The notes beneath the pieces are model-generated. The model was given only the letters and a program-made list of their open reading frames with translations. It was not told the origin of the DNA and did no database searches. Shown one piece after another: positions 34,988-43,871 of a DNA stretch of 64,000 bases (its first letter is position 1; every line of letters begins with the position of its first letter). Both the position numbers and the translations under genes were made by a program. Source of the DNA: Nitrospira lenta (GTDB taxonomy: Bacteria; Nitrospirota; Nitrospiria; Nitrospirales; Nitrospiraceae); the NCBI RefSeq assembly GCF_900403705.1, contig NZ_OUNR01000012.1, positions 434,001 to 498,000 on the forward strand. Reading direction: 5' to 3'.

Positions 34988-35074
34988 CGCTGTCGCACAG
35001 GGAGTGCGACAGCGCGGAACGTATGTCACACAGGTGAACACGGAGATGCGCTCGCGTGCGAGCGTATCTCTGTG
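34988..35074 (+). promoter_or_regulatory. two hairpins between rpsO and pnp, possible RNase processing site
   Basis: Hairpin 1 (34988-35014) is an 11-bp perfect stem, CGCTGTCGCAC, with a 5-base loop. Hairpin 2 (35039-35074) is about 17 bp with two G-U pairs and a 2-base centre. Neither is followed by a T-run, so they are not typical terminators. In E. coli a double-stranded structure at the same place, between rpsO and pnp, is cut by RNase III and allows PNPase to control its own mRNA. The position here suggests the same kind of control. Confidence 0.6.
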
Positions 35075-35109
35075 GGCATCTGTGGGACCCAACCTGGAGG
35101 ACACCATAG

Positions 35110-37224
35110 ATGGTACACGTTGTTGAATTGGAGATTGCAGGTCGCACCTTGCGGCTTGAAACCGGTCGAGTGGCCAAGCAGGCCGACGGCTCGATTTGGG
35201 CCACGTACGGGGACACGGTCATATTGGCGACGGCGGTAGCGTCACAGAACGCCAAGCCCGGTATCGATTTTCTACCCCTCACCGTCGATTATATTGAAAA
35301 AGCCTATGCCGCTGGAAAGATCCCGGGAGGATATTTCAAGCGTGAGGGGCGTCCGGCTGAAAAGGAAGTCCTGACCAGCCGCTTGATCGATCGCCCGCTG
35401 CGCCCGCTCTTCCCCGAAGGCTACTACTTTGAAACTCAGGTCATTGCCTCCGTCTTGTCCGCAGATAAAACTGGCGCGACCGATGTGGTCGGCATTACAG
35501 CGGCCTCCGCGGCCTTATCGATTTCGAATATCCCGTTCGCGGGACCGGTAGCCGGCGTGAAGATTGGCCGGGTAAATGGCCAATTTGTCGTGAATCCCGA
35601 TCTGGAGACCTTGGAGGTCAGCGATCTCCATTTGGTGGTGGCTGGTACGGCGGATGCCATCATGATGGTCGAAGCGGGTGCCAATGAATTGCCCGAGGCC
35701 ACGATGCTGGAAGCATTGGCCTTGGCCCATGCCGAGATTAAGAAAATCGTCGCAAAGATTTCCGAGCTGGCCAAGCTGGTCGGGAGCAAAAAGCGCGAAG
35801 TGAAAGTCGAAGCGATCGATCCGGCCCTGGCTGCCAAAGTGAAGGCGATGGTCGCGCAGCCGATTCGCGATGCGATCATGATCCCGAACAAGGCCGCGCG
35901 TCAGGAGCGGTTGGATCAAGTCATGGCCGAGGCCGTCGAAAAACTCAAGAATCCCGATGTGCCCACTACCGAGCGCCACGTCAAGATCGTCTTCCACGGA
36001 TTGGAATACACCGAAGTCCGGAACATGATTCTCGAAAAGCGCTCACGGGCTGACGGGCGCGGCCCGGCGGATATCCGGCCGATCACCTGCGAAGTCGGGG
36101 CCTTGCCTCGCGCGCACGGGTCCGCCATTTTCACGCGCGGCGAAACACAGAGTCTTGCAGTCGTGACGTTGGGGACGACGGATGACGAGCAGCGTATCGA
36201 TGCGCTGGAAGGCGAGTACACCCGTACCTTCATGCTGCATTACAATTTCCCGCCATTCAGTGTCGGCGAGGCGCGGCCGCTTCGGACGCCGGGTCGGCGC
36301 GAGGTTGGTCACGGGGCCTTGGCAGAGCGGGCGCTGAAACCGGTCATTCCCGGGAAAGACGTGTTTCCCTATACGCTCCGCATCGTCTCTGAAATTCTGG
36401 AGTCCAACGGATCATCGTCGATGGCGACCGTCTGCGGCGGCACCCTGGCGATGCTGGATGCCGGCATTCCCATCAAGGAGCCGGTGGCGGGTATCGCGAT
36501 GGGCCTGATTAAGGAAGGGGATGGAGTCATCATTCTCTCCGATATCCTTGGCCTCGAAGATCATTTGGGCGATATGGACTTTAAAGTCTGCGGAACGAAG
36601 AATGGCGTGACGGCCTTGCAGATGGACATCAAGATCGGCGGGATCACGATGGCCTTGATGCAGCAGGCGCTGGAACAGGCCCGTTCTGGACGCATTCATA
36701 TCCTTGAGCGGATGGCCTCAGCGTTGACCACGCATCGTACGAACCTCTCGCCATTTGCTCCGCGTATCTATACGGTCAAGGTTAAGCAGGATAAGATCCG
36801 TGACATTATCGGTCAGGGCGGGAAAACCATCCGCGCCATCCAGGCTGATTGCGGCGTCAAGATCAATATCGAAGACACTGGCATTGTCACCATTGCATCT
36901 GCCGACGAGGCCTCGCTGCAGAAGGCGAAGGATATGATCAACCGGCTGACCGAGGAAGTTGAAATCGGCAAGATTTATATGGGTACGGTTCGCAAGATTA
37001 TGGACTTCGGCGCATTCGTCGAAGTGTTGCCAGGCACCGATGGCCTGGTGCACATTTCTCAGTTGGCGCACCATCGTGTGAAAGCCGTTGCCGACGAAGT
37101 CGCAGAAGGCGATCAGATTATGGTGAAGGTCTTGGAGATCGACCGGCAGGGCAAGATCCGGTTGAGCCGGAAAGAGACCATGCCAGCGCCGACAGGGGGC
37201 TCACAGGAACCAGCGGCCGAGTAA
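35110..37224 (+). CDS. pnp: polyribonucleotide nucleotidyltransferase (PNPase)
   Basis: A 704-residue phosphorolytic 3'-5' exoribonuclease of the RNA degradosome. Two RNase-PH-like halves are present: the first has GIDFLPLTVDYIEKAYAAGK and GYFKREGRPAEKEVLTSRLI, the second LPRAHGSAIFTRGETQSLAV, FPPFSVGEARPLRTPGRREV and GGTLAMLDAGIPIKEPVAGI. A KH domain (IRDIIGQGGKTIRAIQADCG) and an S1 domain (GTVRKIMDFGAFVEVLPGTD) close the protein. GGAGG precedes the ATG, and two hairpins in the leader may serve regulation. Confidence 0.97.
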   Translation: MVHVVELEIAGRTLRLETGRVAKQADGSIWATYGDTVILATAVASQNAKPGIDFLPLTVDYIEKAYAAGKIPGGYFKREGRPAEKEVLTSRLIDRPLRPLFPEGYYFETQVIASVLSADKTGATDVVGITAASAALSISNIPFAGPVAGVKIGRVNGQFVVNPDLETLEVSDLHLVVAGTADAIMMVEAGANELPEATMLEALALAHAEIKKIVAKISELAKLVGSKKREVKVEAIDPALAAKVKAMVAQPIRDAIMIPNKAARQERLDQVMAEAVEKLKNPDVPTTERHVKIVFHGLEYTEVRNMILEKRSRADGRGPADIRPITCEVGALPRAHGSAIFTRGETQSLAVVTLGTTDDEQRIDALEGEYTRTFMLHYNFPPFSVGEARPLRTPGRREVGHGALAERALKPVIPGKDVFPYTLRIVSEILESNGSSSMATVCGGTLAMLDAGIPIKEPVAGIAMGLIKEGDGVIILSDILGLEDHLGDMDFKVCGTKNGVTALQMDIKIGGITMALMQQALEQARSGRIHILERMASALTTHRTNLSPFAPRIYTVKVKQDKIRDIIGQGGKTIRAIQADCGVKINIEDTGIVTIASADEASLQKAKDMINRLTEEVEIGKIYMGTVRKIMDFGAFVEVLPGTDGLVHISQLAHHRVKAVADEVAEGDQIMVKVLEIDRQGKIRLSRKETMPAPTGGSQEPAAE

Positions 37225-37229
37225 GCCTC

Positions 37230-38480
37230 GTGTATCGTAAACTCATTCTGGAGAACGGGGTCCGCTTGGTGACCGAGCGGATCCCCACTCTCAAGTCAGT
37301 CACCGTCGGCATTTGGGTCAATGCCGGTTCGCGTGATGAACAGCCGGCGCAAGCCGGATATTCTCACTTCATCGAACACATGTTTTTCAAGGGGACGACC
37401 AGCCGGTCGGCTACCGATATCTCCCGCGAGATTGATGCACTGGGCGGCGAGATGAACGCCTTTACCACGCGTGAGACCACCACGTTCTATGTGAAAGTTC
37501 TCGACCAGCATCTGCCGAAGGCCCTCGACCTGCTTTCCGATCTCTTGCATCGCTCCAAATTCGCTCCGAAGGATATTGAAAAAGAAAAACAGGTTGTGCT
37601 GGAAGAAATCCGCATGGTGCAGGATGATCCGGAGGATCTTGTCCAGGAGCTCCATACGGGCCAGGTCATGGGCCGTCATCCGTTGGGTCGTCCGATACTT
37701 GGGCGGGCCACGACGATCGGAGCATTGCGGCGGCAGGATCTTCTCGACTATGTCGACGCGCGGTATCAGCCCCAGGAGATTGTCGTCGCAGTGGCGGGAA
37801 GTTTTGACCAGCGCGCGCTGGAGCGGACCATTGCGCGTGAGTTCGGCCGTCGTCGTCCGTCATCGCAGCAGTCTCATGTGCGCCGTGCGCCGGATCTTCT
37901 CGGTGGCGTGGTGATGCAGCGGAAGCAGCTAGAGCAGGTCCATCTTTGCATCGGCATGAAGGGAATTTCAGCCGGCCATCCTGACCGATACGCGGCTTAT
38001 GTCTTGAACAGCGTACTGGGCGGGAGCGTAAGTTCACGTCTGTTTCAGGAAGTCAGGGAAAAGCGGGGGCTTGCCTATTCGATCTATTCTTTTCTCTCCG
38101 GCTATTCAGACGGCGGGACCATTACTGTGTATGCGGGAACGCGCCAGAAAGAAGTCGAGCGGGTGCTTGATGTCATTCGTCGGGAGATTCGCCGCATGGC
38201 TGCCAACAGCATTACTCGGGATGAGTTGAAGCGAACGAAGGATCAAATGAAGGGTAGTCTGATGCTCAGCCTGGAGAGTTCGCATAGTCGGATGAACAAG
38301 CTGGCCAAGGACGAAATGATCAAAGGCAAGCGCACGTCACTCGATGACATGACGCGGGCCATCGATGCCGTGACCTCCAAGCAGATGGAGCGAGTCGCAC
38401 AGGAACTTCTCGACGAACAGGCAATGGCGGTCACGGGCCTTGGGCCTTTGTCTGCGCGCCAACTCCAGCTTTCGAGATGA
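37230..38480 (+). CDS. M16 family zinc peptidase
   Basis: A 416-residue mitochondrial-processing-peptidase-like protease. The inverted zinc motif H-x-x-E-H is in YSHFIEHMFFKGT, with the downstream Glu in the helix EKEKQVVLEEIRMVQD. The C-terminal half keeps the second M16 domain, including SSRLFQEVREKRGLAYSIYS. No signal peptide is seen. It starts (GTG) 5 bases after pnp, as in many bacteria where a YmxG-like peptidase follows pnp. The substrate is unknown. Confidence 0.92.
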   Translation: MYRKLILENGVRLVTERIPTLKSVTVGIWVNAGSRDEQPAQAGYSHFIEHMFFKGTTSRSATDISREIDALGGEMNAFTTRETTTFYVKVLDQHLPKALDLLSDLLHRSKFAPKDIEKEKQVVLEEIRMVQDDPEDLVQELHTGQVMGRHPLGRPILGRATTIGALRRQDLLDYVDARYQPQEIVVAVAGSFDQRALERTIAREFGRRRPSSQQSHVRRAPDLLGGVVMQRKQLEQVHLCIGMKGISAGHPDRYAAYVLNSVLGGSVSSRLFQEVREKRGLAYSIYSFLSGYSDGGTITVYAGTRQKEVERVLDVIRREIRRMAANSITRDELKRTKDQMKGSLMLSLESSHSRMNKLAKDEMIKGKRTSLDDMTRAIDAVTSKQMERVAQELLDEQAMAVTGLGPLSARQLQLSR

Positions 38481-38601
38481 GAATTTTTTAATAGAGCTGC
38501 GGTGAAGGCCGTGCAAACTGGCTTGGTTATTTTATGTAACGTATTGTTTTATTGATTATTTATCTGTGGATTAAAATTTTATTAGAGAGGTAAACATTTT
38601 C

Positions 38602-38630
38602 TTGACACTAATTGACCGTTTCAGTACGAT
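38602..38630 (+). promoter_or_regulatory. near-consensus sigma-70 promoter
   Basis: TTGACA and TACGAT are separated by exactly 17 bases, downstream of a strongly AT-rich stretch (38520-38600) that could act as an UP element. The stretch 38481-38819 holds no gene. The transcript would carry a leader of about 180 bases before the first exported protein. Confidence 0.65.
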
Positions 38631-38819
38631 TGCGCCGGTCTAGTGAACCTGAAATTTTAAACGGGGAACAACCGCGAAAGAGAAAAAGAGAAGGGGCCAG
38701 CCGAACACTTTTTCTCAGCGTAGTGACCGCTGGTCATTCGGTAGCAGACGCATTCATCGCTTTCAAAGTGAAAGTTCATTGGGTTGTCGTTTTTATTTTT
38801 TATGAAGGAGGGACTAGGT

Positions 38820-39329
38820 ATGAAGAGGGTCTTAGTTCTAGCCGCCGTTGCAGTGTTCTCAGTGGCTGGCTTGCTACCGGCCGGATTTGCCGTAGCCGCC
38901 GATGCTCCAGCTGGAGGTGGTCCTGCTACCGACGTGGTCGGTGGAAAAGTCATGAAGGGCGATGCCGCCAAGACGCTTCAGGGCCGCGTGTGGTCTCAGT
39001 GGGCTGACAATCCTGATAGTGAGTTGCTGTTCGGTATTCAGTATTGGAACACGGGTGATCCTGCTTCAGGAACCCCGGCTGGCCGTTCATCAACCATGAT
39101 GGATGTCAAGCCTCCGGATCCTTTGGTTACCTGCTGCGGTTGGGGATTTGTCGGCGGGACCGATAAAAATAATGCCTATGCCGGCTGGTATCATGCTGCT
39201 ACGACGGTGCGTTTGTCGGTGAAGGACAAAGCGTTGATGGATCAGATCATCAAGGCTGCGCAGGAACTCGTGGCCATGGAAGTGACCCTGGATGGTCGGA
39301 CCATTACAGGATTCAAGGTTCTTAAGTAA
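38820..39329 (+). CDS. exported protein of unknown function, first of a pair
   Basis: A 169-residue protein. GAAGGAGGG lies just before the ATG, and a signal peptide ending near FAVAAD opens it. The mature part has AKTLQGRVWSQWADNPDSEL, an adjacent cysteine pair (LVTCCGWGF), and a lysine-rich helix near the end followed by VTLDGRTITGFKVLK. No known family. The TLQGRV motif also occurs in the next protein, so the two may be distant relatives or share a partner. Strong promoter, strong ribosome binding site and a shared terminator suggest high expression. A periplasmic role is likely, but its nature cannot be stated. Confidence 0.75.
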   Translation: MKRVLVLAAVAVFSVAGLLPAGFAVAADAPAGGGPATDVVGGKVMKGDAAKTLQGRVWSQWADNPDSELLFGIQYWNTGDPASGTPAGRSSTMMDVKPPDPLVTCCGWGFVGGTDKNNAYAGWYHAATTVRLSVKDKALMDQIIKAAQELVAMEVTLDGRTITGFKVLK

Positions 39330-39379
39330 TCGATTTCATTACGCTTTATTCTTTCATGTTGTTGAAGGAGGATTCGATT

Positions 39380-40051
39380 ATGAAGCTTCAGAAGCAAGGC
39401 GGGGCCGTGATGGCAGCTGTTGCCCTGGTAGTCGGCATGGCTTCCAGCGCACTGGCCATCGAAGCATTTCAAGAGCGATTTGAGTGGGGTGATCTCAGCA
39501 AGCCCACCACATTGCAGGGGCGGGTGATTATTCTCGATCCCTACGATGAGGCGGTATGGATCAATGTCGCGGTATTCGGCGGTAACGCTGAGAGCGGTTT
39601 GTTCTGGCAGAAGGTTCACCCAGGCAAGAACCTCAAGTTCTACGCTGATAAGGGTGCATGGGAAGAGTTGAAGAAAATGGGCCGTCCGCACTCTGGACCA
39701 GCGGCAGCAAAAGAAGTGCCTCCTGGCAGCACGACTGATCTGGTCGAGTTTGTCGTCACGGAGACCGAACAGAATCATCGTGTGATCTCGTCCGTGAAGA
39801 AGCTTCAGGAGAACGCCGGTACTCCTGACAAGACTCGGCCTATCTCTGCGCTCCGTTTGAAAGAGTGTGAGCAAAAAAGCTTAGCTGATGCCAGTTGTGC
39901 CGCAGCGATGCAACAGCTCAACACTTCGCCGAAGTCTCCGGATGGAGCCAGCATTCCGCAGCTCTACGATGTGATGATCCCTGGTGGACATACGTATGGC
40001 GGTTTGATCCCTTGGGAAGCCAAGTACAACTTGCCAAGCAGCGGACACTAA
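39380..40051 (+). CDS. exported protein of unknown function, second of a pair
   Basis: A 223-residue protein. GAAGGAGGA precedes the ATG and a signal peptide ends near SSALAIEA. Early in the mature part is TTLQGRVIILDPYDEAVWIN, matching the LQGRV motif of its neighbour. The middle is rich in charged residues. CEQKSLADASC has two cysteines ten apart, and the C-terminus is IPGGHTYGGLIPWEAKYN. No recognised family. The upstream gene ends 50 bases earlier and a terminator follows, so the two form one small transcript. Secretion is well supported; function is not. Confidence 0.75.
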   Translation: MKLQKQGGAVMAAVALVVGMASSALAIEAFQERFEWGDLSKPTTLQGRVIILDPYDEAVWINVAVFGGNAESGLFWQKVHPGKNLKFYADKGAWEELKKMGRPHSGPAAAKEVPPGSTTDLVEFVVTETEQNHRVISSVKKLQENAGTPDKTRPISALRLKECEQKSLADASCAAAMQQLNTSPKSPDGASIPQLYDVMIPGGHTYGGLIPWEAKYNLPSSGH

Positions 40052-40072
40052 TTTAGGTCTCTGTTCATAAGA

Positions 40073-40108
40073 AAAGGCGGTCGCTCTTCACGGGGCGGCC
40101 GCCTTTTT
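40073..40108 (+). terminator. intrinsic terminator after the exported pair
   Basis: A 12-bp stem (AAAGGCGGTCGC with AAAGGCGGCCGC as the complement, one G-U pair), a 10-base loop and TTTTT. It ends the two-gene transcript. The following 150 bases to the mutS stop hold no gene. Confidence 0.9.
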
Positions 40109-40256
40109 CATTTTATTCATCGACGTACCATAACTTCCTCATTCTATTTTTCCCGAGAGGTAACCTTAGGGCAATGAGGATGAGATTCACCGCCTGGTCG
40201 AGGCCCTATTCTGTTTCGAGAAAATCGCATCCGGGAGGTGAGATGTTCAGAACAGA

Positions 40257-42908
40257 TCAGAGCGGGGCGTCTTTAGACGAAGGCGTTACTTTTCGCTGTA
40301 GGTCTGCAAGCCGGTTGAGAGCGTCCAGAGGCGTCATTGAAAATAAATCGATCTGTCGAACCTCCTCGACGAGGGGATGCGGTTGTGGCAACGGTGCGGC
40401 AGCAGGCTCTGTACGGAGATCTGACTCTGCGATCTGAGCCGCTTCCGGTCGCTCCAGCTGCACAAGAACATCTTGGGCTCTGGTGATGACGGATGGCGGA
40501 AGCCCTGCTAATTTCGCGACGTAGATGCCGTAGCTGCGGTCCGCTCCTCCGGCAACAATTTTTCGGAGGAAAACCACGTCGCCGTCACGCTCCTGCACCG
40601 CCACTCGGAAATTCTTGATCCCGTCGCGCTGTTGTTCTAATTGGGTCATCTCATGATAATGCGTGGCGAACAACGTCCGCGCTCCGAGCGTCCTGCGATC
40701 GTGGATGTATTCCGCGACGGCCCAGGCAATACTGAGTCCATCATAGGTGCTAGTGCCTCGGCCGATTTCATCAAGCAGGATCAAACTCCGCACGGTCGCG
40801 CTGTGAAGGATCGTGGCGGTTTCCACCATCTCTACCATGAAGGTGCTGTGACCGCTGGCTAGATTATCTGAGGCTCCGACGCGGGTGAAGATCCGATCGA
40901 CTACGCCGATCGTCGCCGCAGTAGCCGGGACGAAACTGCCGATTTGCGCGAGCAGCACAATCAAGGCGACCTGGCGAAGAAACGTGCTTTTCCCTGCCAT
41001 ATTCGGTCCTGTCAGGATCTGAAGGCGCTGTGAGTCCAGATTCAGTACCGTATCATTCGGTACGAAGGTCATCTCTTCAGTCAGCCGCTCCACGACGGGA
41101 TGCCGGCCGCCTCGAATGTCAATCAACCCGCCATCGTTGATGACGGGTTTCGTATATTGATTCAATGCGGCGGTTTCAGCCAGCCCGGCCAGGACATCGA
41201 TCAAGGCAAGTTTCCCGGCCATCTCTTGCAGGCGGCCGGCATGGCCAGCGAGTGTGGCACGCAGTTGCGCAAACAGCTCCTGTTCCAGAGCCAACAGCTT
41301 CACTTCGGCGCCTGTCACGCGCTCTTCAAGTTCTTTCAACTCGGGGGTCATGAACCGTTCGGCGTTGACCAGTGTTTGCTTGCGGATAAAGTCCGCCGGC
41401 ACGCGGGCCAAGTTCGCCTTGGTGATCTCGATGTAATAGCCGAATACCTGATTGTAACGTACTTTCAGGGATTCGATGCCGGTCCGTTCCCGTTCTTTTG
41501 CCTCCAATGCGGCAATCCAGTGTTTGCCTTCGGTGTTGACTTTTCGCAGTTCGTCCACGTCAGCGTGGTATCCGTCGCGGATCACGCCTCCATCGCGAAG
41601 CGACATCGGCGCCTCCGGTTGAAGCGCCTGTTCAATCAGGGCGGCGAGATCGCGCCCGTCATCCCATGCTTCGCGTGCTTCGGTGAGATGGAGGCTTACG
41701 AGTGAAGCCAGCTGTGTGGCGATTTCAGGAAGGGCGGCGAGGGAGTCCTTCAACGCCAGAAGTTCACGGGGGCCAGCCACGCCTAGAACGATGCGGCCGC
41801 TCAGGCGTGAAAGGTCCTGTACCGTTCTGAGTGCTGCGCGCAAGGCCACGCGTGCCGCAATCCGGTCTTTCAATTCTCCGACGGCATCGAGTCGGGCTTG
41901 GATTGAATCACTCTGAATCAGTGGCCGGACTAACCATTGGCGAAGCAGGCGGCTGCCCATGGCGGTGACGGTTCGATCAAGCACGGAAAGCAGTGTGGCA
42001 GGTTTCCCGCTGAGACTATCGTCTAACGCCCCCATCGGTTTGAGCAGTTCAAGATTGCGAATGGTGACGCTGTCCAAATGCATTGCGTCCGAGACTCGAC
42101 GGACGCGCGGACGACGAATGTAATCCAGCGGCGCTGTTGGTTGGGTGTCGCGGAAGTAGCTCAGGACTGCGCCGGCCGCGCCGATTCCCATCGTCAGACC
42201 CTGACAACCGAATACATCCAGCGAGTGAACGTGAAACTGTTCTTGCAGTAGGCGAGCGGCTCGTTCCGGTTCAAACGTCGATGGGTCACGCTCGCACAGA
42301 CGGATGCCTTTCATCTGATCGAGCCAGGTACGGTCTTCCCGTCTGGCCGTCGGCGCAAACAGAATTTCACGGGGGTCCAGGCGGGCCAGCTCATCCAACG
42401 TTTGCGTCTGAGCCTGATCCCCCTGAAATTCGGCAATCCAGAATTCTCCGGTGGAGACTTCGAGCATTGCCAATCCGATCACGGGTTGTGGCTTTGCCGT
42501 TGGACTGATGGCAACTGCTGCGAGAAAGTTTGATTCGACCGGAGAAAGAAACTCGGTTTCGACGAGTGTGCCTGGCGTGTATAGCCGGACGACTTCGCGG
42601 CGTACCAGCCCTTTGGCGAGCTTAGGGTCCTCGACCTGCTCGCATAGGGCGACCGTGCGTCCGGCCTTCAGCAGTTTGGCGATATAGCCGGTCGCGGCGT
42701 GGTATGGCACGCCGCAGAGCGGGACTGGATTCGGACTGTTCTTATCGCGCGAGGTCAGGGCGATAGAAAGAATGCGCGACGCTTCCTGCGCATCCTGATA
42801 AAACATTTCGTAGAAATCGCCCACCCGGAAAAACAAGATGGCATGTTCGTAGCCGCGCTTGATCTCCCGGTATTGCCGCATCAGCGGACTGGCGTCGTGC
42901 TCACTCAT
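40257..42908 (-). CDS. mutS: DNA mismatch repair protein MutS
   Basis: An 883-residue mismatch-recognition ATPase. The N-terminal mismatch-binding motif is in HAILFFRVGDFYEMFYQDA (F-x-E at the usual place). Connector, core and clamp domains follow. The ATPase has GPNMAGKSTFLRQVALIVLL (Walker A), ILLDEIGRGTSTYDGLSIAW (Walker B) and TLFATHYHEMTQLE. Length is standard. No mutL is next to it. Its start overlaps the preceding LapA-like gene by eight bases (ATGAGTGA). Confidence 0.96.
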   Translation of the reverse strand: MSEHDASPLMRQYREIKRGYEHAILFFRVGDFYEMFYQDAQEASRILSIALTSRDKNSPNPVPLCGVPYHAATGYIAKLLKAGRTVALCEQVEDPKLAKGLVRREVVRLYTPGTLVETEFLSPVESNFLAAVAISPTAKPQPVIGLAMLEVSTGEFWIAEFQGDQAQTQTLDELARLDPREILFAPTARREDRTWLDQMKGIRLCERDPSTFEPERAARLLQEQFHVHSLDVFGCQGLTMGIGAAGAVLSYFRDTQPTAPLDYIRRPRVRRVSDAMHLDSVTIRNLELLKPMGALDDSLSGKPATLLSVLDRTVTAMGSRLLRQWLVRPLIQSDSIQARLDAVGELKDRIAARVALRAALRTVQDLSRLSGRIVLGVAGPRELLALKDSLAALPEIATQLASLVSLHLTEAREAWDDGRDLAALIEQALQPEAPMSLRDGGVIRDGYHADVDELRKVNTEGKHWIAALEAKERERTGIESLKVRYNQVFGYYIEITKANLARVPADFIRKQTLVNAERFMTPELKELEERVTGAEVKLLALEQELFAQLRATLAGHAGRLQEMAGKLALIDVLAGLAETAALNQYTKPVINDGGLIDIRGGRHPVVERLTEEMTFVPNDTVLNLDSQRLQILTGPNMAGKSTFLRQVALIVLLAQIGSFVPATAATIGVVDRIFTRVGASDNLASGHSTFMVEMVETATILHSATVRSLILLDEIGRGTSTYDGLSIAWAVAEYIHDRRTLGARTLFATHYHEMTQLEQQRDGIKNFRVAVQERDGDVVFLRKIVAGGADRSYGIYVAKLAGLPPSVITRAQDVLVQLERPEAAQIAESDLRTEPAAAPLPQPHPLVEEVRQIDLFSMTPLDALNRLADLQRKVTPSSKDAPL

Positions 42909-43239
42909 CGACGAGATCTCGCGCGGGCTCGGTGGTCGAATTCGAACGGCCGGTTAATTTTTCAAGTGATTGGCGTGCACGCTCCAGATCCACTTCGGCA
43001 TCTTGCAGTGCCTTGGTTTTTCGCCGGAGGTCGATTCGGCTGCGCACCCACGGGGGGAATAACAGAATGCCTGACACGAGCAGGCCGACAGCGAAGGCCG
43101 TGAGGATCGGTTTGTAGATCGGGGTAGAGGCTTCCAGTAAACCGAAGAAGTACCGCAAGGTGACTTCCTGCTCCTGATTCTGGAGAAAGAACGCCAGGGA
43201 GAGAAGCAGCAGAATACCGACAAGGATGAGCCGAATCAT
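42901..43239 (-). CDS. LapA-domain (DUF1049) membrane protein
   Basis: A 112-residue inner-membrane protein with two helices (LILVGILLLLSLAFFLQNQE and ILTAFAVGLLVSGILLF), then a cytosolic coiled coil (LRRKTKALQDAEVDLERARQ). This matches LapA/YciS-type proteins, linked in E. coli to lipopolysaccharide regulation. It overlaps tsaE and mutS starts by a few bases, so the three are coupled. The functional link to DNA repair or tRNA modification is not obvious. Confidence 0.82.
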   Translation of the reverse strand: MIRLILVGILLLLSLAFFLQNQEQEVTLRYFFGLLEASTPIYKPILTAFAVGLLVSGILLFPPWVRSRIDLRRKTKALQDAEVDLERARQSLEKLTGRSNSTTEPARDLVDE

Positions 43240-43871
43240 GATGTGCGGGGTCTCCCTCTCCGGGTGGAGATTTTGGGCGATGATGTGGATGCAGCCGCGC
43301 GCCGATGTTGTCGAACGGCCTGTTTGAGGGCGGCGAACAATGTGCCGGCGCGTGGCCCATGGGCGATCATCCGCGCAGTTCTCGTCGTGGGTGTGTTGTG
43401 CTGCAGTGTGAGTTCAAATCGATCACTCGGCAATAAGTCCGGAAACTTATCGGCCCATTCGATCGCTGTGACGATGTTCCCCTGAAAGTATTCTTGCAGC
43501 CCGATCCCCTCGGCTTCCGCCGCGCTCCGGAGTCGGTAGAGATCCACATGAATGAGCGGAAGCCGTCCCGCGTATTCGTGGATCAAGACGAAGGTCGGGC
43601 TGGTCACCTGATTCGGCGGCATGCCCAGGCCTGCGGCAATTCCACGCACGAGAGCCGTCTTCCCGGCGCCGAGTTCTCCGGAGAGAGCCAGCGTTTCGCC
43701 GCCCGCCAGTGATTGCCCGATGATCCGGCCAAATGCTTCTGTGGCAATGCGCGAGGGAAGCGGCACCGTCCAGAGCGCAGGCGACACAGGACGTGGCTGT
43801 GTGGCTGTGCGGGCCTTCCGAGGTACGGCAGTCGTGGGCTGGTTACGCTGAGCCGATGTTCGTGAGCGCAT
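43236..43871 (-). CDS. tsaE: tRNA threonylcarbamoyladenosine biosynthesis ATPase TsaE
   Basis: A 211-residue protein, longer than the usual 150 because of a basic N-terminal lead of about 40 residues and a Ser/Arg-rich tail. The core is typical: LALSGELGAGKTALVRGIAA (P-loop), VTSPTFVLIHEYAGRLPLIH, HVDLYRLRSAAEAEGIGLQE and IEWADKFPDLLP. It drives t6A synthesis with TsaB/TsaD. Its 5' end overlaps the nnrD/nnrE gene by 29 bases. The ATG at 43871 is chosen; a GTG or another ATG inside the overlap is possible. Confidence 0.9.
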   Translation of the reverse strand: MRSRTSAQRNQPTTAVPRKARTATQPRPVSPALWTVPLPSRIATEAFGRIIGQSLAGGETLALSGELGAGKTALVRGIAAGLGMPPNQVTSPTFVLIHEYAGRLPLIHVDLYRLRSAAEAEGIGLQEYFQGNIVTAIEWADKFPDLLPSDRFELTLQHNTPTTRTARMIAHGPRAGTLFAALKQAVRQHRRAAASTSSPKISTRRGRPRTS

